64,000 nucleotides of DNA, taken from assembly GCF_000970325.1 (NCBI RefSeq), contig NZ_CP009518.1, forward strand, positions 1,488,001 to 1,552,000, read 5' to 3'. The stretch comes from Methanococcoides methylutens MM1. Its GTDB lineage: Archaea > Halobacteriota > Methanosarcinia > Methanosarcinales > Methanosarcinaceae. The notes under the pieces were generated by a model. The model was not told the origin of the DNA and ran no database searches. It saw only the letters and a program-made list of their open reading frames with translations. The position numbers were made by a program, and so were the translations under genes. How positions within the stretch are numbered: position 1 is the first letter of the stretch; each line of letters starts with the position of its first letter. Positions 57,010 through 64,000 of the stretch are shown piece after piece.

Positions 57010-57645
57010 TTGCAGATTGCGGAAAAAGCTATTGACAAGCTCCATAACACAAAAGGAGTGGAAAAAATATTTCTTCTTGATGAATATGATCGAAAGGAGA
57101 TAATCCACCTTGAAAAAAAGGATGAGCAGATGTCACCATTGGGTTTTGGTAAAAAACACAATGCAGGAATGAAGCGGGCACTTAGATCTGATATATTAAT
57201 ATCTTTTTTGACAAACAGAGAATATGACTGGCCAAAGAATAACCTAAAATTAATTCACCGGGGAGAAATCATCGGAGAAGACATTAGTGACCCTGATGAG
57301 ATCAACAGACTGAAACAGTCCGAACATCACTTATTTGGCAATATAGTCATATATAGCCATAAATTTGAAAAATTCAAAGAAGCCTGCGAACCCCCTGTGA
57401 TGCATATCAATGCCAACCCTTGTCCGGAAATTGAAGAAATAGCCCCTGTTTCTGAAGCTATAATAGCATCGCCATCGAGATTAACCGATAAATACATTAA
57501 ATCCAAAATAAACTCCAGAAATGAAATTCATATAGGAAGCTTCCTTGTAGGGGTAAATCTAGATAATACGTCTTTGGAGAAATCCTCAAATGAGTTAGAT
57601 GCAACCTTGACAGGTATGTCAAGACCATGTATTCAGTTTGCTTAA
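57010..57645 (+). CDS. Orphan protein of unknown function between gene remnants
   Basis: 211 residues from TTG 57010. The better-placed ribosome site GAGGAGG (56987-56993) sits 7 nt before ATT 57001, which is in frame, so the true start may be a non-standard ATT giving three more residues. TTATATATA at 56894-56902 is a good TATA box. No family recognised. The protein is hydrophilic with KKHNAGMKRALRSDILISFL in the middle and no signal or membrane segment. An intact frame amid decayed genes suggests it is either recent or selected. Confidence 0.65.
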   Translation: MQIAEKAIDKLHNTKGVEKIFLLDEYDRKEIIHLEKKDEQMSPLGFGKKHNAGMKRALRSDILISFLTNREYDWPKNNLKLIHRGEIIGEDISDPDEINRLKQSEHHLFGNIVIYSHKFEKFKEACEPPVMHINANPCPEIEEIAPVSEAIIASPSRLTDKYIKSKINSRNEIHIGSFLVGVNLDNTSLEKSSNELDATLTGMSRPCIQFA

Positions 57646-57797
57646 GGATTTCTACAGAGCCCATTTTTCTTCTTCATCAACTCCGGAGAAGATCGCAGGT
57701 GTTTTCTGTACTTGCTGTTAAGCAGGTCTGTCAGGCTGGTCCACAGACCATTCTTTTTCATGATGGTGTTGTCCCGACCAGCCATAAGTTCAAAGAC
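57642..57797 (-). pseudogene. Remnant of a MEDS kinase gene
   Basis: Minus-strand translation reads VFELMAGRDNTIMKKNGLW, then SKYRKHLRSSPELMKKKNGL to TAA at 57644-57642. This matches the MEDS-to-PAS linker of the kinase at 52939 (EFLELMDDREKIIMK...SKYRKHLRTSPELMKK). A stop lies just before the homology and everything else is missing. Confidence 0.8.
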
Positions 57798-57800
57798 GTT

Positions 57801-57998
57801 TTATGAAGAAAAGATCTTCGAGAGCTTGTACTTGCAACCCCCCTCTTTTGAAGAACATAATTAATATGGACACCCAGCTTCAGCCCAATGGTGTGGAGAT
57901 TACCCTTCAGAAGGTCAGGACCATTGAGGGTGCAGGGGCATTCACGCAGAAGTGGAAGAAACATGTTGTGGAAGATAACAGCATGATAATCTCTGACA
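57801..57998 (+). pseudogene. dut: Decayed second copy of dut
   Basis: Nucleotide similarity to 56015-56518 runs from the start codon region through QLQPNGVEITLQKV, then jumps by internal deletion of about 300 nt to the last codons (GAAGTGGAAGAA...) and past the stop. A one-base deletion near 57835 also shifts the frame. No product expected. Confidence 0.85.
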
Positions 57999-58055
57999 TG
58001 ACAATAAGTAACACCTACGCAAAGGATATGTAATATAATAGGAATCTCCCGTAGC

Positions 58056-58847
58056 ATGAGTGAAATTGGCAAATCTGTCAGGATGGAGCGTATTTTCGAC
58101 AGAAATACGGGTAATGCTATAATAATACCAATGGACCATGGTGTCGGTGCAGGACCTATCAAAGGTCTGATCGACATGCCATCAACCGTAAATAAGGTTG
58201 CAGAGGGCGGTGCAAATGCTGTCCTTGGCCACATGGGACTTGCAAAACACGGGCACCGTGGCTATGGAAGGGATGTAGGACTTATCATTCATCTCTCCGG
58301 TTCCACTGCACTGGGACCTGATCCAAACCACAAGGTCCTTGTCACAACCGTTGAGGAAGCTATAAAGGTCGGTGCAGATGCGGTCTCTGTCCACATCAAC
58401 GTCGGTGCAGATGATGAAGCGGAAATGCTCCAGGATCTCGGATATACCGCAAAGAAATGTGACGAGTGGGGAATGCCACTTCTGGCAATGACATACCCAA
58501 GAGGTGCAAAAGTTGTATCCGAGACTGACGTGGAATACGTGAAGCACGCAGCAAGGGTTGGTGCTGAACTTGGTGCTGACATCGTCAAGACAAGCTACAC
58601 TGGCGACCCTGATTCTTTCAAAGAGGTAATTGACGGCTGTCCGGTCCCTGTAGTGATTGCAGGCGGTCCACAGATGGACACCGAAAAGGAGATACTTGAA
58701 ATGGTCTACGATGCACTTCAGGTCGGCTGCAAGGGTGTCGCAATGGGCAGGAATGTGTTCCAGTCCGATAATACAACAAGACTTGTGACCAGGATCTCAA
58801 AGGTCGTCCACGGCGAAATGACAGCAGACGAAGCCATGGAAGACTAA
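58056..58847 (+). CDS. aroA': 2-amino-3,7-dideoxy-D-threo-hept-6-ulosonate synthase (DhnA-type aldolase)
   Basis: 263 residues of the archaeal class I aldolase family. [10 protein letters not shown] near residue 25, the Schiff-base Lys in [10 protein letters not shown] near 178, and VIAGGP near 200 and [10 protein letters not shown] near 230 form the phosphate site. It begins the archaeal route to dehydroquinate and aromatic amino acids; a fructose-bisphosphate aldolase role is the alternative. The usual partner aroB' is not adjacent. The first codon lies 58 nt after the dut remnant. Confidence 0.88.
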   Translation: MSEIGKSVRMERIFDRNTGNAIIIPMDHGVGAGPIKGLIDMPSTVNKVAEGGANAVLGHMGLAKHGHRGYGRDVGLIIHLSGSTALGPDPNHKVLVTTVEEAIKVGADAVSVHINVGADDEAEMLQDLGYTAKKCDEWGMPLLAMTYPRGAKVVSETDVEYVKHAARVGAELGADIVKTSYTGDPDSFKEVIDGCPVPVVIAGGPQMDTEKEILEMVYDALQVGCKGVAMGRNVFQSDNTTRLVTRISKVVHGEMTADEAMED

Positions 58848-58872
58848 GAACAATATTATTCACATATTCACA

Positions 58873-58899
58873 TGCCGAAATTTCCGGCACTCTTTTTTT
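58873..58899 (+). terminator. Terminator of the aldolase gene
   Basis: TGCCG (58873-58877) with CGGCA (58885-58889), then T7. Confidence 0.65.
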
Positions 58900-58993
58900 A
58901 TTTACGAATATTTATGACATGAAATCCGGGATATAGCTTTGGCTATAATATATGAATAGATTTACAGGGAGAAATGGATAGAATAAAAAGGAT

Positions 58994-59066
58994 AGCAAGA
59001 TCGGTGATGGAATAACCAACAAAATCAGTTAGTAGTGGTGGTACAATATGATTTTACGATCTTGCT
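58994..59066 (-). ncRNA. Candidate small RNA, copy 1 of a tandem pair
   Basis: On the minus strand a 10-bp outer stem is formed by AGCAAGATCG (59066-59057) and CGATCTTGCT (59003-58994). Inside, AAAATCA pairs with TGATTTT around an ACCACCAC-containing loop. TATATATAA (59098-59090) lies about 28 nt upstream and TTTTT (58989-58985) lies just downstream. Promoter, structure and terminator together suggest a 70-85 nt transcript. The middle part is conserved in copy 2. Confidence 0.65.
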
Positions 59067-59089
59067 CGACTACTAGAATATATTATTTA

Positions 59090-59098
59090 TTATATATA
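59090..59098 (-). promoter_or_regulatory. TATA box of small RNA copy 1
   Basis: TATATATAA on the minus strand, centred about 28 nt before the RNA stem, the normal archaeal distance. Confidence 0.6.
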
Positions 59099-59255
59099 AC
59101 TTCCGAAATCGTTTTTATGTTCCTATAAATAAAAAAATAGGATTTTAATCCAGGCATTAAATTAAGTTCGAAAAAGATTCTATAGAACCAGAATTCATCT
59201 TTGAGCAAAGATCCAGAGCTAAAAAACTGAAGATAAGAAAGGAATGAAGAGTAAT

Positions 59256-59334
59256 AGCAAGACCGTGATGGAATGACCAATAAAAAATCAGTTTGTGGTG
59301 GTGGTGGTACGATATGATTTTCTTCGGCCTTGCC
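59256..59334 (-). ncRNA. Candidate small RNA, copy 2 of a tandem pair
   Basis: The outer stem GGCAAGGCCG (59334-59325) pairs fully with CGGTCTTGCT (59265-59256), using two G-U pairs. One position has changed from U-A in copy 1 to C-G here, a compensatory change. The inner AAAATCA/TGATTTT helix and the loop GTACCACCACCACCAC are kept, as is TTGGTCATTCCATCA in the 3' part. A TATA box (59367-59359) lies about 29 nt upstream. Confidence 0.65.
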
Positions 59335-59358
59335 TAAATACTACTATAAAGTAGATAG

Positions 59359-59367
59359 TATATAAAA
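59359..59367 (-). promoter_or_regulatory. TATA box of small RNA copy 2
   Basis: TTTTATATA on the minus strand at the same distance from its stem as in copy 1. Confidence 0.55.
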
Positions 59368-59468
59368 CTATTGCATTCTATGATAATAATGATGATGTGT
59401 CTGTTGTGTTGATAATACAAATTGCTAAGAGAAGAAATAAAAAAGATGGGAAGAGGATTAAATCTGAC

Positions 59469-59497
59469 ATTATTTCCATAATATATATGGAAATAAT
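59469..59497 (-). terminator. Palindrome after the ABC importer operon
   Basis: ATTATTTCCATA (59469-59480) and TATGGAAATAAT (59486-59497) form a perfect 12-bp stem with a 5-nt loop, 15 nt after the ATPase stop. It probably ends the minus-strand operon; an operator role is possible. Confidence 0.55.
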
Positions 59498-59512
59498 TTT
59501 TAATCAAACGTT

Positions 59513-60301
59513 TCAGATACCAATACCAATATTAAGTTGCTTAAGTGGCATAACATAAGGCGTTTCTGCATGACTATGTACGCGCGCTTCAACTCCATAG
59601 ACCTTTGCTATGTTCTCAGTTGTAAGGACCTCACAAGGCTCACCTGCAGAAACAACTTTACCATCTTTCATCATCAGGATCTGATCGGAATATCTGGAAG
59701 CCAAATTCAGGTCGTGTACAGCCATTAAGGCTGTGACCTTCTTTTCCTTTACAAGCTTTTGCACGCTCTCCATGACATCCAGTTGATGCCAGATATCCAG
59801 ATTGCTGGTGGGTTCATCAAGTAGAATAACACCTGTATCCTGTGCAAGTGCCCTTGCAATAAGGATCTTTTGTTGCTGACCACCGCTCAGTTCATCAAAA
59901 CTACATAAGGCAAGATCATCAATACCCATTTCCTCAAGCACCTGCCAGACCTTTTCCTTGTCCTCTTCATTACTGAACCAGCCAATATGCGGCCTTCTTC
60001 CCATCAATACAGTCTCAAAGACCGTTGTAGGAAATACCCTGTTAGAACTCTGGGGAACATAAGCAAGATTCCTTGCAATTTCCATACGCTTCATGTTTTT
60101 CAAATTGCATTCATTGATGTGTATATCGCCTGAATCAGGCATCAATATCTTGTTCATGCATTTTAGCATAGTCGATTTGCCAGCCCCGTTGGGACCTACA
60201 AGACTAACAAAGCTTGATCTGTGGATATCAACAGACACATCTTTCAATATTGGTGTACTGGCATAGCCAAAACACATGTCTTTGATCTTTACTTTCACCA
60301 T
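59513..60301 (-). CDS. ABC importer ATP-binding protein (iron-chelate/cobalamin type)
   Basis: About 262 residues from ATG 60301, preceded by AAGGAG; the frame is open further upstream. Walker A GPNGAGKST near residue 36, signature LSGGQQQKILIARAL near 138, Walker B VILLDEPTSNLD near 158, His switch AVHDLNLA near 190. FecE/BtuD/FhuC type. Starts just after the permease stop (TAA-t-ATG), so it is coupled to it. Confidence 0.92.
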   Translation of the reverse strand: MVKVKIKDMCFGYASTPILKDVSVDIHRSSFVSLVGPNGAGKSTMLKCMNKILMPDSGDIHINECNLKNMKRMEIARNLAYVPQSSNRVFPTTVFETVLMGRRPHIGWFSNEEDKEKVWQVLEEMGIDDLALCSFDELSGGQQQKILIARALAQDTGVILLDEPTSNLDIWHQLDVMESVQKLVKEKKVTALMAVHDLNLASRYSDQILMMKDGKVVSAGEPCEVLTTENIAKVYGVEARVHSHAETPYVMPLKQLNIGIGI

Positions 60302-60302
60302 A

Positions 60303-61424
60303 TTACCAGAACTCCTTCTTTTTCTTTTTAAGTATAAGATACATGAAGAAAGGCACTCCAAGCAGAGATGTCATAATGCCCGTCGGTATCATTGTGGGTC
60401 TGAGTATATTCATACCGGTAGCATCCGCTGAGATCAATATGAGAGCTCCAAGCAGACCGGATGCAGGGAACAGGTATTTGTGGTCCGAACCTATGACCAT
60501 GCGTGCCATATGGGGTGCAACCAGTCCTATAAAAGCGATAGTTCCCGTAAAACAGACTACAGTCGCTATAAGAAGACTGGCAAGAAGCATACTGAACATT
60601 CTTACCCGGTTTGCATCTATACCAAGGCTTTTAGCGTTTTCATCACCGATTGCCATTATATTCAGATCGTTTGCCTTCAGGTAGAGTAAAGGTGTGCAAA
60701 AAACAAATACACCAAGCAGAAGTGCAAAGTTGCTCCATGAAAAAGCGGACAGGTCACCCATACCCCAGCTTACCATAACTCTCAATTGTTCATCCGTTGC
60801 AAAATAGCGGAAAAGGTCACTGAGGGATCCAAAAAGATAATTTATCGCAATACCTGCAAGGATCAGGGTTTCGGAAGTTGCACCTTTAAAGCTTGCAAGC
60901 GCAATTATGAACAGTGCACATAACATTGCAAAAAGGAAGGCATTTCCCACCATAAGATATGGACCTCCAATAACACCTACCCCCATCACAGCTGCCACTG
61001 CCACACCAAAATTAGCCCCTGAAGAGATACCCAGAGTGAAGGGACTTGCAAGCGGGTTCTTAAGTACCGCCTGCATTACACAACCGCAGATACCCAGCCC
61101 GAAACCTGCCATTATACCGGCAACGATACGTGGAAGACGAATATTCCATACGATCTGTGAAGGTAACTCTTCACTCACAAAATAACCGGGAAATAAACTG
61201 GAGATCAATATTTTGTATACATCCGGAATTGAAATATCAAGCGGACCGATTGTAACTATAAAAGCTGAAAGTAAGGTTACCAGAACTAACATTGAAACAA
61301 GGAAAACAAGTTTTTTCCCCACATAACGATGGTAACTTTCCCTTACCTGAGTATTCGTCCCTGAACATGGAATGTCAGTATCTTCCAATCCGGAATCACG
61401 TTGTTTCTTGAAAATGTTTTGCAT
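60303..61424 (-). CDS. ABC importer permease (FecCD/BtuC type)
   Basis: About 373 residues from ATG 61424 with GGTGAG just upstream; the frame is open to 61466. About nine to ten transmembrane helices. RLPRIVAGIMAGFGLGICG near 95 and the coupling-helix region GLVAPHMARMVIGSDHKYLFP near 290 are typical of FecCD permeases for siderophores, haem or cobalamin. Confidence 0.93.
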   Translation of the reverse strand: MQNIFKKQRDSGLEDTDIPCSGTNTQVRESYHRYVGKKLVFLVSMLVLVTLLSAFIVTIGPLDISIPDVYKILISSLFPGYFVSEELPSQIVWNIRLPRIVAGIMAGFGLGICGCVMQAVLKNPLASPFTLGISSGANFGVAVAAVMGVGVIGGPYLMVGNAFLFAMLCALFIIALASFKGATSETLILAGIAINYLFGSLSDLFRYFATDEQLRVMVSWGMGDLSAFSWSNFALLLGVFVFCTPLLYLKANDLNIMAIGDENAKSLGIDANRVRMFSMLLASLLIATVVCFTGTIAFIGLVAPHMARMVIGSDHKYLFPASGLLGALILISADATGMNILRPTMIPTGIMTSLLGVPFFMYLILKKKKKEFW

Positions 61425-61537
61425 ATTCTCACCGCATCTGGACAAAAGAGGATATGAGAAGAGCATATGAGGTTGGAAATTTCAAAGGCTGCCAACCCAT
61501 ATCCTCCATAAGTCCTTGCTCCGGCAAACAGACCGGA

Positions 61538-62818
61538 TCAATTGACCTCCTTCAGGAAAGGCTGGTATTCCGCCATTTCGGTGTACACACCGTCAATTCC
61601 CAGGATCTGACGGTATACCTCGTTTCCTTCCTCTTCCAGGTCAAGATCCCTGAACTCTTCCGGATGAAGGCATTTTGCCATGTACATCATGTTCAAAAGG
61701 CTCCTGTCCAGCGGCCTGCCTCTGCAATATGGATAGATACAGGAGTAGACATTGTTGTCAGATACAGCAGGGATCTCTGAAAGTTCAGCTGTCTCCATTA
61801 CAAAATCAACACCATTGGGTTCACCAAATGCTGAAGTTGAAGACCATGCGACAAATATGTAGTCAGGCTTCCAGGCAACGATCTGTTCAGGAGGAACATT
61901 GACATTCTCGCCTGTACAGTCCCTTGCAACATTAATACCACCTGCAATATCCAGAGGCTCATAAACAGCTTCTGTGCGTGTGAAATCCCTTCCCTCGACA
62001 GCGTCATAGAAACCTTTCTTTGCACCTCGTGGTGCAAAATAGACCATTGGCTTCTCACTTTCCTCGATCTGTGAGGTCACTGATGCGATCATGTCAACCT
62101 TTGAACGAACATAATCTTCCAGTTCAACTGCCCTGTCCTGCTGATCCAGAACATTACCCAGCAACCTGATGTGATCATAGCTTTCCGCAAAAGTAAAACC
62201 TGCACCTGCATCAACACATGGACAGCCTACCTTCTCTTCGACCAGATCTCCCCTGTTGTACCAGGTTGTATCGAAAACGACATCCGGCTTAAGAATTGCC
62301 ATTGTCTCATAATCGATCTCTTTACGTGTATTTGTCTCCGGAAGATCATCGAGCTGACCTCCTTCATATATCCGGAGAGATTCCCAGGCGTTCTTCGCTA
62401 TTTTCTCATCATTTGCATCCCTTGGAAGAACACATCCGGAACGAGTGCACTCGTCGGTTGAGACTATTTTATCAAGATCACCAAGAGCAATGACCATCCT
62501 TGAGTTGTCAGGGTTGGTTGTGATTATCCTCTCCACAGGCCTGTAGAAAGTCACTTCCCTATCATGACTGTCAATGACAGACTTTGGTTTTCCTCCCCAG
62601 AAGGTCAGTATGTATGAAGCATCGCCTACATCATCAAGTGAATATGAACTGTCATCGAGCATGTAATCACAAATAGCACCTGAAACCTCATCATCTGTAA
62701 GGATGTCATCGCCATTGTCACATGGAAGAACTGAAGGTAATGCTGCTGCACTCATTACTGAAATGACCAAACATGTGATCATTAATGTTCCAGCTAAGAT
62801 CTTTGATATATACCTCAT
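61538..62818 (-). CDS. ABC importer substrate-binding protein with N-terminal EF-hand-like segment
   Basis: 426 residues. A signal peptide (about 1-27) is followed by a short calcium-loop-like segment DNGDDILTDDEV near residue 34, as in dockerins. The class III binding fold follows from DREVTFYRPVERIITTNPDN (about 85) to the end. Typical of methanogen iron/cobalamin-type binding proteins. It lacks a lipobox, so how it stays near the membrane is unclear; the coupled PGF-CTERM protein may help. ATGA overlap (62815-62818) with that gene. Confidence 0.88.
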   Translation of the reverse strand: MRYISKILAGTLMITCLVISVMSAAALPSVLPCDNGDDILTDDEVSGAICDYMLDDSSYSLDDVGDASYILTFWGGKPKSVIDSHDREVTFYRPVERIITTNPDNSRMVIALGDLDKIVSTDECTRSGCVLPRDANDEKIAKNAWESLRIYEGGQLDDLPETNTRKEIDYETMAILKPDVVFDTTWYNRGDLVEEKVGCPCVDAGAGFTFAESYDHIRLLGNVLDQQDRAVELEDYVRSKVDMIASVTSQIEESEKPMVYFAPRGAKKGFYDAVEGRDFTRTEAVYEPLDIAGGINVARDCTGENVNVPPEQIVAWKPDYIFVAWSSTSAFGEPNGVDFVMETAELSEIPAVSDNNVYSCIYPYCRGRPLDRSLLNMMYMAKCLHPEEFRDLDLEEEGNEVYRQILGIDGVYTEMAEYQPFLKEVN

Positions 62819-63429
62819 TTCTTATCACCTCTGCCATTATATCTTCGGAAAACAAGCATGCAACCAATAATCGCCAATGAAGCAATCGATATTCCAAAAC
62901 CAGGTGCATCAGAAGTTGAAGCTTCCTCTGTAACTTCTGAAATTGATGTAGGTCCTCCAGAGGCAGATAAAGTAGCAGGATCGGCGTTCGGATCAGTTAT
63001 CGGGATCCATCTTTCCTTACCTTCGTTGAGTTCCTGGGTCTGGAAAAGCATATCGACCCAATATCCTTTAAATGTGTATTCCCCGGTTCCGGAAGGTATC
63101 ACCTTGTATGTGACCTCATCTTCATTGCTTACAGAAAAAGCGATCTTACCTGCATTTCTGTCAACTTTGAAATGACTTGCATCCGAAACATCGGAATCTT
63201 CTTCAGGGAAGGAAAACCCTTCAGGTATGGTCTCAACAATGCCAACCATAAAAGGTGACTCTCCTGAAATTTCAAGTGTTATCTCAACGCTGCTTCCGGA
63301 TGGTAACTCGGAAGGAACGTTACGTGTGATCTCAAGAATATTCCCCTCCGCAGCAAGAGCTACAGGTGAGAATAAAGACCCTGCAATCATAAGCAGAGCT
63401 AAGTAGATAATCGATTTGTTAAATTTCAT
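62815..63429 (-). CDS. PGF-CTERM surface protein coupled to the importer
   Basis: 204 residues. A signal peptide (about 1-26) is followed by a beta-rich domain (about 28-150) and a Ser/Thr/Glu linker. The ending APGFGISIASLAIIGCMLVF plus a basic tail is a PGF-CTERM signal for archaeosortase processing and lipid anchoring. It is translated just before the binding protein, so it likely acts as its surface receptor or scaffold. The ligand is unknown. Confidence 0.85.
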   Translation of the reverse strand: MKFNKSIIYLALLMIAGSLFSPVALAAEGNILEITRNVPSELPSGSSVEITLEISGESPFMVGIVETIPEGFSFPEEDSDVSDASHFKVDRNAGKIAFSVSNEDEVTYKVIPSGTGEYTFKGYWVDMLFQTQELNEGKERWIPITDPNADPATLSASGGPTSISEVTEEASTSDAPGFGISIASLAIIGCMLVFRRYNGRGDKK

Positions 63430-63479
63430 TGGAATTCTCCAAAAGTTACAATGAAGTCTGAGACTTCATTTTTCAGATC

Positions 63480-64000
63480 TTATTTTGACCTAAGTTCTAT
63501 CAAAAAATCAGCAATCACGTCAACCTCCGGAACTGAGGTCAGGAACTCATCTCCCATAAGACCCGCCTTGAAGATGGACTCATGAATAGGAACGGTAGAG
63601 ATGATCCGATCTTCGGAAATGCCACAGCACAATATTTCCCTGCCTGCACCCTCAGCCCTGTTCAGTATATAGTAAAGCTGTTTACCGGCTTTTGCTGCAA
63701 GCTCACTGATCTTTTCAGAAAGACGTATGGATTCATAGGACGGGTCTACAACCATGAAAAGAACATCACAACCTTCTTCCACACCCCTGCCAAAGTGCTC
63801 TATTCCAGCCTCTGTATCAACGAGAACAAAATCATCATCCCCGAGATCTATATTCTGTATCAGCTGTTTTGCAAGAGCACCCATGGGACATGCACAGCCT
63901 TCCCCGAATTCATGGATCTTACCGACTGCCATCAATGACAGATTATCCTTTCTGCTGACATAACCCTGGGGGATAGTAGGTATCTCCCATTTCTGGTCGA
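63480..64000 (-). CDS. CooC-like nickel-insertion ATPase, 3' part (partial)
   Basis: The frame is open to the window edge, so the 173 residues seen lack the N-terminal P-loop. GCACPMG near the start is the CxC metal-binding motif of CooC. LVDTEAGIEHFGRG is the Walker B/switch region, and FMVVDPSYESIRL and YILNRAEG follow. CooC proteins use ATP to load nickel into carbon monoxide dehydrogenase. A TTG/ATG pair at 63935 is internal, not a start. It lies 50 nt upstream of the PGF-CTERM gene on the same strand. Confidence 0.82.
   Translation of the reverse strand, partial: DQKWEIPTIPQGYVSRKDNLSLMAVGKIHEFGEGCACPMGALAKQLIQNIDLGDDDFVLVDTEAGIEHFGRGVEEGCDVLFMVVDPSYESIRLSEKISELAAKAGKQLYYILNRAEGAGREILCCGISEDRIISTVPIHESIFKAGLMGDEFLTSVPEVDVIADFLIELRSK

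Noticed and set aside
1-64000. CRISPR arrays, insertion sequences or rRNA genes
   Set aside because: No regularly spaced repeats, transposase motifs or rRNA-like stretches were seen in the window.

Overview
The window is chromosomal DNA of a methanogenic archaeon of the family Methanosarcinaceae, most like Methanolobus or Methanococcoides (inference from gene content). Supporting signs are a GatE-type tRNA amidotransferase, the archaeal-type dUTPase, the archaeal aldolase that starts aromatic amino acid synthesis, MEDS-domain sensor proteins, PGF-CTERM and PGF-pre-PGF surface proteins, a CooC-like ATPase and a glucosylglycerate osmolyte locus. Genes sit in short operons with ATGA or TAATG overlaps, purine-rich ribosome binding sites, TATA boxes and T-rich ends.

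Layout. 1-7168: end of gatE, a TolB-like propeller protein, then carA-carB-argG. 7352-11709: a divergent acetolactate-synthase-like enzyme, a possible Cas1 remnant, a small ferredoxin missed by length cut-offs, a double CDGSH protein and an aminotransferase. 11889-15967: gpgS/gpgP for glucosylglycerate, with an unknown protein and a GH15-like hydrolase. 16063-22000: adenine deaminase, then a coupled unit of Lhr helicase, metallophosphoesterase and a membrane coiled-coil protein. 22200-24068: two exported cohesin-domain proteins, one with a dockerin, the other with a PGF-pre-PGF domain.

24527-30041 is the most unusual protein-coding region: an AT-rich cluster with an Sfp-type phosphopantetheinyl transferase, an acyl carrier protein, an adenylate-forming ligase, two different ATP pyrophosphatases (N-acetyl-sugar-amidotransferase-like and NAD-synthase-like) and a FabG-like reductase. 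Archaea generally lack carrier-protein chemistry, so this looks like an acquired and undescribed biosynthetic pathway. 30127-42864 is mostly housekeeping: malate dehydrogenase, M42 peptidase, the leuA/cimA-ilvB-ilvN-ilvC branched-chain operon, nitroreductase, topoisomerase I, a Usp protein and thiC. 43138-50745 holds a MacB-like ABC system with membrane partners, a winged-helix regulator and a two-component system.

50746-59512 is a mixed accessory stretch: a candidate structured RNA, tRNA-Val(CAC), GC-rich hairpins, membrane and Cache proteins, two MEDS sensor proteins and dut, followed by gene debris. The debris comprises a TPR remnant with an in-frame stop and a decayed second copy of the MEDS-dut locus flanking an orphan intact gene. 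After the aroA'-type aldolase come two tandem, covarying hairpin RNAs on the minus strand, each with its own TATA box; these are the best candidate for a new RNA family. 59513-64000 (minus) is an iron/cobalamin-type ABC importer with a translationally coupled PGF-CTERM surface protein, and the 3' part of a CooC-like gene that runs off the window.

All calls come from reading the sequence; no database search was run.
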